Positions 16,824 through 21,792 of a stretch of DNA of 35,789 nucleotides are shown here, in pieces. The stretch is taken from IMG/VR virus record IMGVR_UViG_3300025704_000058, positions 1-35,789 of that record; one strand, 5' to 3'. The position numbers were made by a program, and so were the translations under genes. Below the pieces are notes generated by a model that was not told the DNA's origin, searched no databases, and saw nothing but the letters and a program-made list of their open reading frames with translations. This DNA comes from a virus. Position 1 is the stretch's first letter. Every line of letters begins with the position of its first letter.

Positions 16824-17149
16824 TACACTTCTCCTTGTAGTGGTGGTAATTCAACTTCTGTTAATGGAGGTAAAATTACCGGTAGTGTATCTTCAAATAC
16901 AATCTCTGGCAATGGCTCTGCTATTTCTTCTACACTAGATGCAAATACAAAAGCATCTAATTCATCTGTTAGTGGTGGTAACGGTATTTCTTTTACTGGC
17001 AAGATAACCGGTAATTCTTCATGTACCGATGTCATTACCGAAGTCATAGGTGCATCAGAATACCTTGGTGCGTTATCATAAAAGGTAGCAATACCTACTA
17101 ACACTACTGTACCTGCTGCTCCGATCAAACCTAATTCTTTTAACGTCAT
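16823..17149 (-). CDS. Membrane-anchored proline-rich acidic protein
   Basis: A 108-aa protein: one N-terminal membrane helix (about residues 6-23, LGLIGAAGTVVLVGIATF) and then an acidic, Pro/Leu/Val/Glu-rich domain with no Cys. It contains two imperfect copies of one unit, ELPVILPVKEIPLPPLT near 45-61 and TLPVILPPLTEVELPPL near 88-104, plus a related EPLPEIVFED. Such an extended rod on a single anchor would face the periplasm. It could be an envelope or exclusion factor, but no family is recognised. Confidence 0.65.
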   Translation of the reverse strand: MTLKELGLIGAAGTVVLVGIATFYDNAPRYSDAPMTSVMTSVHEELPVILPVKEIPLPPLTDELDAFVFASSVEEIAEPLPEIVFEDTLPVILPPLTEVELPPLQGEV

Positions 17150-17150
17150 A

Positions 17151-17405
17151 CTAATCTCCTTTATATTTAGTGGTTACTTTCTTAATCCTACCTGGCTTAC
17201 GTTTGTCTGCATCTTTCTCTTTCAACAGCCATCGTTCGTATTCCATTACTTCTGCTACTGCGTGGAGTGAGACTGATTTACCTCCCATTGGAAAGCCCTT
17301 AGTTACCTTCCAATAGCCATCAGCCCTCGTCCACTTATACTCCAACGGCTCACCCTCGTTGAACTCTTTACAGATCCACTGGTAAAAAGCTTTCAGCTCC
17401 ATCAT
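17151..17405 (-). CDS. Hypothetical 84-aa protein
   Basis: An 84-aa, Lys/Glu/Trp-rich protein: an N-terminal helix (LKAFYQWICKEFNEG), a middle WTRADGYWKVTKGFPMGG segment and a basic C-terminus (DADKRKPGRIKK). It has no recognised domain. It lies second in the late operon, overlapping the first gene by 38 nt; adjacent ATGs at 17405 and 17402 are possible starts. Confidence 0.55.
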   Translation of the reverse strand: MMELKAFYQWICKEFNEGEPLEYKWTRADGYWKVTKGFPMGGKSVSLHAVAEVMEYERWLLKEKDADKRKPGRIKKVTTKYKGD

Positions 17406-17601
17406 GAATCCTTATTGTGCGTTTCTTAACTGAATCCGGTAAATAGATATAATCTTCTAACAAGCATCGTGTTGCTTTGGCATCAGGTATGTTTAACTCT
17501 ACATACAGATGTGCTTGCTTGCAGCTAGTAAAATGTCCAACATATCTAAAACTTTCTATTGGTGTAGTAACACTCACTACTAATACAAACTCTACTATCA
17601 T
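17368..17601 (-). CDS. First gene of the late operon, hypothetical 77 aa
   Basis: A 77-aa protein with a hydrophobic N-terminus (IVEFVLVVSV) followed by FRYVGHFTSCKQAHLYVELNIPDA, a pattern I associate with a small conserved hypothetical protein in marine T7-like phages. I choose the ATG at 17601, which has GGAGGAAGGG immediately upstream; the in-frame ATG at 17619 has no ribosome site. The near-consensus promoter at 17622-17649 gives a leader of only about 14 nt. Function unknown. Confidence 0.6.
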   Translation of the reverse strand: MIVEFVLVVSVTTPIESFRYVGHFTSCKQAHLYVELNIPDAKATRCLLEDYIYLPDSVKKRTIRIHDGAESFLPVDL

Positions 17602-17621
17602 ATCCCTTCCTCCATACATTT

Positions 17622-17649
17622 AGTATATCTCATAGATACATTGTGTCAA
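17622..17649 (-). promoter_or_regulatory. Main late promoter (sigma70 type)
   Basis: On the minus strand a perfect TTGACA (17649-17644) is followed after 16 bp by TATACT (17627-17622). Transcription should start near 17615, about 14 nt before the ATG at 17601 with its GGAGG ribosome site. This is the best consensus match in the window and heads the long leftward operon. Host RNA polymerase would use it, in line with the absence of a phage polymerase. Confidence 0.8.
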
Positions 17650-17654
17650 GGTAC

Positions 17655-17683
17655 TTGCAATTTATTTTAGTTGTGTATATAAT
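17655..17683 (+). promoter_or_regulatory. Rightward promoter, back-to-back with the late promoter
   Basis: TTGCAA (17655-17660), a 17-bp spacer and a perfect TATAAT (17678-17683) point rightward, with a start near 17690. The -35 lies only 5 bp from the -35 of the leftward late promoter, so both are likely co-regulated or compete. The only rightward gene before the regulator is the DUF1289 gene at 17939, which would have a leader of about 250 nt. Confidence 0.7.
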
Positions 17684-17938
17684 CAATTTACGGGACCATA
17701 ACCCAGTCCACCGGCGGTAGAGCATGACCAATGGTATAAACAAGTTGAATCAAGGGTATCCTTACAGGTACAGTTCCTTGGGTATATAGGTAGACGCTAT
17801 ATATAAACCAGATAAACGAGAATGCTCATCACTTTATGTGATTATCCCTTTTTACTACGGGTGAGATTGTTATTGTCTGTAGTTATGACTCCCACACGAT
17901 CAGGTTGCCACCCGGCATTGTTAACAAGGTTAATAAAT
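17684..17938 (+). other. Gene-free leader region
   Basis: About 255 nt without a convincing gene. It contains a tRNA-like fragment (GGTAGAGCATGACC at about 17714-17727, then GTTGAATC) that does not fold as a full tRNA, and AT-rich stretches. I see no terminator or known riboswitch. It would be the 5' leader of the DUF1289 mRNA. Confidence 0.5.
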
Positions 17939-18142
17939 ATGTCTATAAACCCTAGCAGCAAGGCCGCATCGAGTCCTTGCACGAGTATATGTAAGTACGT
18001 TCAGACAGACAAAGGGGCGATATGCTCCGGTTGTGGACGTGATTATGACGACTTAGAGCAGTGGATGTACATGTCCAGAGACGAAAAAGTAGCTTGTATT
18101 AAGCGATGTAAGGTCAATTTGAAAAACCTAGCAAAAAATTGA
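17939..18142 (+). CDS. DUF1289 family Cys-rich protein (phage cargo gene)
   Basis: A 67-aa protein with the DUF1289 pattern: PCTSIC (C14, C18), ICSGCGRDYDDLEQW (C29, C32), then MSRDEKVACIKRCK (C53, C57). Bacterial DUF1289 proteins are small Cys-rich proteins predicted to hold metal or an Fe-S cluster; their role is not settled. The start ATG is preceded by AAGGTT at good spacing. It stands alone on the plus strand between opposed minus genes with its own promoter, the usual setting of a moron acquired from a host. Confidence 0.85.
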   Translation: MSINPSSKAASSPCTSICKYVQTDKGAICSGCGRDYDDLEQWMYMSRDEKVACIKRCKVNLKNLAKN

Positions 18143-18220
18143 GTGTAGTAGGTGTAGGTTTGCGCATGGGGGTGGGGGGGGTAAAGGTCATATTTCAGAA
18201 AGTGTAAAGCTTATCGGGCG
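18143..18220. other. Short convergent gap with G-run
   Basis: A 78-nt gap between two convergent genes. It holds GGGGG-T-GGGGGGGG (18168-18181). At its right edge GCTTA (18209-18213) pairs with TAAGC (18222-18226), a weak hairpin followed by TTT on the minus strand that could help end the regulator mRNA. Confidence 0.4.
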
Positions 18221-18853
18221 TTAAGCCTTGAATAAAAGGACGCTTGCACCGCTGTTAATGTGGGCTTTCAGCTGTACGAGATCAGCCCCGCCCTCAATCA
18301 GTCGTTCAACGTGTAACAATTCACGCTCATCCGAGACACTCATTAACAAACTAGTAACATCAACCCTATCCGTTTCATTTGATTGATTCGATTGTGTACG
18401 CTTAGTCTCATTTGGTAAGTCATTCATTCGCTGTACTTTCTTGCTCAACAGCTCGGCTTTAATCTCTCGATTATTATATGGTTCAATGGGTGCGTTCGCT
18501 ATCTTGCTGGCGTCCTGGTCGGTTATCTTATCATCGTAGATAATGCGCCTAGTTGCGCCTTTTATCATCGTATAATGTCCGCTTATCTTTTTAACTATCT
18601 TCAATCGTTGTAGTCTGCTCATGTGATAGCTTACAGTCTGCGCGGTAACTCCTAGATCGTTCGCAATGCGGTTCAGTGATACGTGCGAGAATCCCGCTTT
18701 ATTGCAATAGCTCGATAGTACAATCAACACGCGCAAGCTTCCCAATGTTAACGGCTTCTCTAGTATGTTAAGCGGCACAACCGCAAACTTCCGTTGGTCG
18801 GGCGCCTTTGTTTTCTCTTTAATCTTCGGCTTCTGTGGTAAATGATATTCCAT
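18221..18853 (-). CDS. Winged helix-turn-helix regulator or replication initiator
   Basis: A 210-aa protein. Residues about 35-105 form a winged HTH: LTLGSLRVLIVLSSYCNKAGF, the recognition region LNRIANDLGVTAQTVSYHMSRLQRLKIV, then a wing (ISGHYTMIKGATRRI). The rest is polar, with a C-terminal helical part (DERELLHVERLIEGGADLVQLKAHI). It is divergent from the early operon across a short promoter region, the classical position of a phage repressor or of an initiator that binds its own origin. An extended -10 (TGGTATAAT) ends 6 nt before the ATG, implying a leaderless mRNA as for lambda cI. Repressor versus initiator cannot be decided here. Confidence 0.7.
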   Translation of the reverse strand: MEYHLPQKPKIKEKTKAPDQRKFAVVPLNILEKPLTLGSLRVLIVLSSYCNKAGFSHVSLNRIANDLGVTAQTVSYHMSRLQRLKIVKKISGHYTMIKGATRRIIYDDKITDQDASKIANAPIEPYNNREIKAELLSKKVQRMNDLPNETKRTQSNQSNETDRVDVTSLLMSVSDERELLHVERLIEGGADLVQLKAHINSGASVLLFKA

Positions 18854-18859
18854 AGCATT

Positions 18860-18868
18860 ATTATACCA
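18860..18868 (-). promoter_or_regulatory. Extended -10 promoter of the regulator gene
   Basis: The minus strand reads TGGTATAAT (18868-18860), a perfect extended -10. Six bases later comes the ATG of the regulator, so the mRNA should begin at or next to the start codon, without a Shine-Dalgarno. No good -35 is seen, which the TGn element can offset. Confidence 0.6.
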
Positions 18869-18881
18869 ATTTAAAAAGGTG

Positions 18882-18911
18882 TTGCATTAATCGATATCCT
18901 TGATATATAAT
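18882..18911 (+). promoter_or_regulatory. Early promoter with operator-like inverted repeat
   Basis: TTGCAT (18882-18887), an 18-bp spacer and TATAAT (18906-18911) drive the rightward early operon, with start near 18918. TTGATA (18900-18905) and TATCAA (18917-18922) form an inverted repeat across the -10 and start site. That is a natural operator for the divergent wHTH protein. Confidence 0.65.
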
Positions 18912-18922
18912 ATATCTATCAA

Positions 18923-18936
18923 CACGGCTTGCCGTG
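18923..18936 (+). other. 5' hairpin of the early mRNA
   Basis: CACGGC (18923-18928) and GCCGTG (18931-18936) form a perfect 6-bp stem with a 2-nt gap a few bases after the predicted start. It precedes the first 32-nt leader and may cap the primary 5' end. Confidence 0.5.
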
Positions 18937-18940
18937 CATG

Positions 18941-18972
18941 ATCTTAATAACTACATAAGGACTAAGACAATG
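18941..18972 (+). repeat. 32-nt translation leader, copy 1
   Basis: The first of four equal-length copies, read as AATAACTACATAAGGA, then CTAAGACA, then ATG. AAGGA lies 8 nt before the start codon, ideal for ribosome binding. It differs from the others at single positions only. Confidence 0.85.
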
Positions 18973-19335
18973 AAAACATTAAAACAGATCACCCCAGCAA
19001 TCGAAACAGATATTATTTCACAGCTTAAAGAATGGCTGAAAGATGATAAGAACAACGAAACCAAAATGGAGCAAGATTTTTGGCAAAGCTTCACAGTGAC
19101 CGCGGAAGGCTTTGAGGGGTGCGTTGTAGATGTCCAAGTATTAGTTGATGAAGACATCACAGTTTATATGTACCCATGCGACGAAATACAAGTTATCGAA
19201 AAGAATGATAATTCCAATGAATACTACCTAGGCGGAAGTTGGACTAATTCCTTGGTGTACACCCAAGAGTTTGCGGAACCACTGTTCCCTGTTTGGCTTT
19301 GGGAGTACCACAAGCAATTTATTCAATCTAAATAA
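18970..19335 (+). CDS. First early protein, hypothetical 121 aa
   Basis: A 121-aa acidic protein (many Asp, Glu, Gln, Trp) with no Cys motif, membrane segment or known catalytic motif. The C-terminus is aromatic (LFPVWLWEYHKQF). It is translated from leader copy 1, right behind the early promoter, so it is among the first proteins made. Small acidic early phage proteins often modify or inhibit host enzymes, but nothing here identifies a target. Its stop codon lies inside leader copy 2. Confidence 0.7.
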   Translation: MKTLKQITPAIETDIISQLKEWLKDDKNNETKMEQDFWQSFTVTAEGFEGCVVDVQVLVDEDITVYMYPCDEIQVIEKNDNSNEYYLGGSWTNSLVYTQEFAEPLFPVWLWEYHKQFIQSK

Positions 19336-19357
19336 CTATATAAGGACTAAGACAATG
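19326..19357 (+). repeat. 32-nt translation leader, copy 2
   Basis: The same layout: AATAACTATATAAGGA, CTAAGACA, ATG. It overlaps the end of the first early gene, whose TAA (19333-19335) is within the AATAAC element. No ribozyme precedes this copy. Confidence 0.85.
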
Positions 19358-19513
19358 CAAACAACATACACTATTGACCTCACAAGCGTAGGCAATCAAT
19401 CACAGAAAACTAAAACATTCTTAGAGAATGCAACTAATGAACAAATAACTAAATGGTTAGTTAATCAAGTCAAAAAAGGTGATGTTTATATTGATAGCTT
19501 TATTGAGGAATAA
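19355..19513 (+). CDS. Small early protein, hypothetical 52 aa
   Basis: A 52-aa protein, polar with Thr/Gln/Lys (TIDLTSVGNQSQKTKTF, then KWLVNQVKKGDVYIDSF). No domain recognised. It has its own copy of the leader, and its stop ends 2 nt before the first hammerhead ribozyme. Confidence 0.65.
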   Translation: MQTTYTIDLTSVGNQSQKTKTFLENATNEQITKWLVNQVKKGDVYIDSFIEE

Positions 19514-19515
19514 CA

Positions 19516-19567
19516 GCATAACTGATGAGTCCTAATTGGACGAAACCAACGCGAGTTGGTCTTATGC
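19516..19567 (+). ncRNA. Type I hammerhead ribozyme 1
   Basis: The sequence folds as a complete hammerhead. Stem I is GCATAA (19516-19521) with TTATGC (19562-19567). The core CTGATGA (19522-19528) is followed by stem II GTCC-TAATT-GGAC (19529-19541), then GAAA (19542-19545). Stem III is CCAAC-GCGA-GTTGG (19546-19559) with a GNRA tetraloop, then U16.1 and C17 (19560-19561). Every stem is fully Watson-Crick paired. Stem I is open, making it type I. The predicted cut is between 19561 and 19562, 9 nt upstream of leader copy 3. It separates the 52-aa gene from the next gene in the mRNA. Confidence 0.93.
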
Positions 19568-19570
19568 AAC

Positions 19571-19602
19571 ATCTTAATAACTATATAAGGACTAAGAAAA
19601 TG
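19571..19602 (+). repeat. 32-nt translation leader, copy 3
   Basis: AATAACTATATAAGGA, CTAAGAAA, ATG. After cleavage by hammerhead 1 the RNA would begin only 9 nt upstream of this leader, with a 5'-hydroxyl end. Confidence 0.87.
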
Positions 19603-19923
19603 AGAAAAGTAACCGAGCAAATAACAGAAGCATTCTTAAATGGTCGTAAATTAACAGTTGGCAATTCCATGACTGATGGCAATTCGATATTTTTACACGG
19701 CAACAAAATAGCATGGCGCGATGAAGGCGAGTTATTCATTTCGATGTGCGGTTGGGGTACACCTACAACACGCGAACGCCTTAACGGGTTATTACGTACT
19801 ATCAATGCAGATGTTCGTATTCACCAAAGAAACTATGAGCAATTGTTGGTTAATGATAAAACAAAGGTTCAAATTCCAATGATACAAAGCAACGCGGACG
19901 TCATCGTTCGAGTGGAGGTGTAA
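19600..19923 (+). CDS. Conserved hypothetical early protein (107 aa)
   Basis: A 107-aa protein. The middle reads AFLNGRKLTVGNSMTDGNSIFLHGNKIAW, then SMCGWGTPTTRERLNGLL. This pattern (gNS-DG-LHGN-IA, GW-TPTTRERLN) is familiar from small plasmid and phage proteins of proteobacteria with no assigned function. It is the first gene after hammerhead 1. The downstream gene begins 2 nt after its stop. Confidence 0.65.
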   Translation: MRKVTEQITEAFLNGRKLTVGNSMTDGNSIFLHGNKIAWRDEGELFISMCGWGTPTTRERLNGLLRTINADVRIHQRNYEQLLVNDKTKVQIPMIQSNADVIVRVEV

Positions 19924-19925
19924 CC

Positions 19926-20354
19926 ATGACTACTCAACTAGTTCAATTACCTAAATGGTCCTCATGGGAGGTAGAAACATTCTCAAGGGTAATCAATGGC
20001 GTGAAAGAATATGCCTATATGGTCCTTGAGTATAAGTGGCATTCTTTGCAATTGGAGGATGGTTATAAACTTATTCCCTCCAAAGAACACAAAATCATTG
20101 CGCCATTATTTAGCAATCTTGCCTCAGATCGAGTGGAAGGGTTTGATAATAACGAAGCTTTTGTTATTGACGGCACTATTTTGAATGAAGAATCAGACGG
20201 TGGATATTGTGGAATTGATTTTGTAGGTCAAGATCACATCGAGAAAGAATTTAAGGCTTTGGAAGGTGATAACCCAAGCGAACGCGATGTGTTGGAGCAA
20301 ATGGGCTTTGGCGAGGACGAATGGTACATTGTGGTTCAAGGGGGTGCATTATGA
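19926..20354 (+). CDS. Hypothetical early protein (142 aa)
   Basis: A 142-aa acidic protein with Trp/Glu/Asp patches (LPKWSSWEVETFSRV; GFGEDEWYIVVQGG) and no recognised domain. It has a GGAGGTG ribosome site in the end of the previous gene. Its stop overlaps the next start (ATGA at 20351-20354), so it is coupled to the following protein. Confidence 0.6.
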   Translation: MTTQLVQLPKWSSWEVETFSRVINGVKEYAYMVLEYKWHSLQLEDGYKLIPSKEHKIIAPLFSNLASDRVEGFDNNEAFVIDGTILNEESDGGYCGIDFVGQDHIEKEFKALEGDNPSERDVLEQMGFGEDEWYIVVQGGAL

Positions 20355-20782
20355 ACATCAAGCAACTAGTTAATTATATGTATGAATGCGCGGAGATGAA
20401 CTGCGACACATGGCAAGAGCCATACAGGGACAAGTTCGAGGCTTGGGAACTGTCCCACGAATCAACATGGCTTGAAGATTATGAAGATATGCAAGAGGAA
20501 TACGGCGTTACATGGTCGCAAATCAATGAAGCAATCGACATCATAAACGCGGAAGTATCCAAGATGACAACCAAATATATCGTTGAAACCTACACGATCT
20601 GCGATGGTTGGACGAATGCTTGGCATACTGACGGCGAGCCGCAAACATTCCCGACCTACAAGCAAGCGGAGAAAGAACTGGAGGATTTCTTTGCAGACAT
20701 TAGCGAAGCATACGAGGCGGAAGACTTACCCGACGAATACAACCGCGAGGACTACCGCATAGTTGCACTGACGAGGGTTTAA
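20351..20782 (+). CDS. Two-part early protein (143 aa) with internal start candidate
   Basis: A 143-aa protein. The N-terminal 70 residues are acidic and helical (AWELSHESTWLEDYEDM). The C-terminal 72 residues (MTTKYIVETYTICDGWTNAW, PTYKQAEKELEDFFADI, DYRIVAL) match a small stand-alone family common in proteobacterial plasmids and phages. An in-frame ATG at 20564 has GGAAG 8 nt upstream, so the C-terminal part may also be made alone. The last codons and the stop TAA (20780-20782) lie inside hammerhead 2, so ribozyme and coding sequence constrain each other. Confidence 0.65.
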   Translation: MNIKQLVNYMYECAEMNCDTWQEPYRDKFEAWELSHESTWLEDYEDMQEEYGVTWSQINEAIDIINAEVSKMTTKYIVETYTICDGWTNAWHTDGEPQTFPTYKQAEKELEDFFADISEAYEAEDLPDEYNREDYRIVALTRV

Positions 20783-20813
20783 TACCCGAAACGCCCGCGA
20801 GGGTGTCTGCAAC
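20762..20813 (+). ncRNA. Type I hammerhead ribozyme 2, overlapping a stop codon
   Basis: A second complete hammerhead. Stem I is GTTGCA (20762-20767) with TGCAAC (20808-20813). The core CTGACGA (20768-20774, C at the free position 7) is followed by stem II GGGT-TTAAT-ACCC (20775-20787), then GAAA (20788-20791). Stem III is CGCCC-GCGA-GGGTG (20792-20805, one G-U pair), then U and C (20806-20807). The cut is predicted between 20807 and 20808. Stem sequences differ from copy 1 in all three stems, while core, stem lengths and GCGA loop are kept. The TAA of the preceding gene (20780-20782) is in loop II. Confidence 0.93.
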
Positions 20814-20845
20814 ATATTAATAACTATATAAGGATTAATACCATG
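20814..20845 (+). repeat. 32-nt translation leader, copy 4
   Basis: AATAACTATATAAGGA, TTAATACC, ATG. It begins directly after stem I of hammerhead 2, so the cleaved RNA has only 6 nt before it. It is the most diverged copy (3' part) but keeps the exact 32-nt length. Confidence 0.87.
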
Positions 20846-21103
20846 GAAGATCAATTCATCCAACTACAACTCGAGGACGCCTCGCCCGAGGTTAACGAAG
20901 CCTTACTACCTTATGACATTGTTATTCGCGTAGATGATCAAGGCAAGCCCTCAAGCTTCACGCTCGAGCTTAACCACGAACACCGCAACGATCAAACTGT
21001 TATAGATTATTACGACAGCTCAAAGGTTGCGCAGTCATTCGATATAGAAGCCGAGATTATTGAAATGAATCGATACTATAACGGGGGGCTGAGTAATGGT
21101 TAA
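20843..21103 (+). CDS. Hypothetical early protein (86 aa)
   Basis: An 86-aa, strongly acidic protein (LQLEDASPEVNEALLPYDIVIRV). No domain recognised. It is the first gene after hammerhead 2 and overlaps the recombinase start by 8 nt, so cleavage would create a unit in which this protein leads the recombinase, exonuclease and annealing genes. Confidence 0.65.
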   Translation: MEDQFIQLQLEDASPEVNEALLPYDIVIRVDDQGKPSSFTLELNHEHRNDQTVIDYYDSSKVAQSFDIEAEIIEMNRYYNGGLSNG

Positions 21104-21788
21104 ATATGTAACTTACTTGCGCGTTTCAACGAATCAACAGCGCGATTCAGGTTTGGGGATCGAGGCGCAGAGGGCTTTAGTTATGTCGCATATTTCTGCC
21201 AATAACGGAGAACTGGTTGCGGAGCTTATCGACTACGAATCCGGGGCAAAAACTACGCGAATCGAGCGCCCAAACTTACATCTTGCGCTTGAAATGGTGA
21301 AGTTTACGCCGGGCTGTAAATTGCTATTAGCAAAAACGGATAGGCTCGCCCGAGATCTGCATTTTGTTAGCGGATTGCTTAAGGATGATGTCCCCGTAAT
21401 AGTGGCAGGGCATGAGAACATGACAAAGTTAGAATGGCATATGCACGCCATGATAGCCGAGCATGAGCGCGACATGATTAGCCAACGTACTAAGGCGGCA
21501 CTCGAGCAAGCCAAGGCGCGTGGCGTTGTGTTAGGTCCTCCACGCGATCAAGTGGCATGGATTAGTGCCAAAGGCGGTGAAGCAACACGCCAACGGGGCT
21601 TTACCTATCGTAAGAAAGTTATGCCAATGCTGAAGCAACTGCTCGAAGATCCGCAGTACTGGAAGCGAGGCAATAAGAACTTGCCACGATATGATAAGCT
21701 TGCCGACCGCATGCACGAACTAGGTTTTTTATCACCGCGCGACAAGCAAATAACACGATCAACTATTTATCAACTTTTAAAAAGGTAA
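21096..21788 (+). CDS. Serine recombinase (resolvase/invertase family)
   Basis: A 230-aa protein. The N-terminal catalytic domain has YLRVSTNQQ with nucleophile S11 and R9, a central KTDRLARD (R83, R86) and the long helix IAEHERDMISQRTKAAL (E124, R125). These are the hallmark residues of serine recombinases. The C-terminal 60 residues end in an HTH-like ITRSTIYQLLKR. It is longer than Hin/Gin invertases (about 190 aa) and much shorter than large serine integrases. It could resolve multimers, invert DNA or integrate; no crossover site was found. It is coupled to the preceding 86-aa gene. Confidence 0.9.
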   Translation: MVKYVTYLRVSTNQQRDSGLGIEAQRALVMSHISANNGELVAELIDYESGAKTTRIERPNLHLALEMVKFTPGCKLLLAKTDRLARDLHFVSGLLKDDVPVIVAGHENMTKLEWHMHAMIAEHERDMISQRTKAALEQAKARGVVLGPPRDQVAWISAKGGEATRQRGFTYRKKVMPMLKQLLEDPQYWKRGNKNLPRYDKLADRMHELGFLSPRDKQITRSTIYQLLKR

Positions 21789-21792
21789 CAAA

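Noticed and set aside
17690-17780. A complete tRNA gene
   Set aside because: D-arm-like and T-loop-like words are present, but acceptor and anticodon stems do not pair.
21096-21788. Attachment or inversion sites for the serine recombinase
   Set aside because: I found no inverted crossover pair flanking the fibre genes and no duplicated core elsewhere; none is reported.
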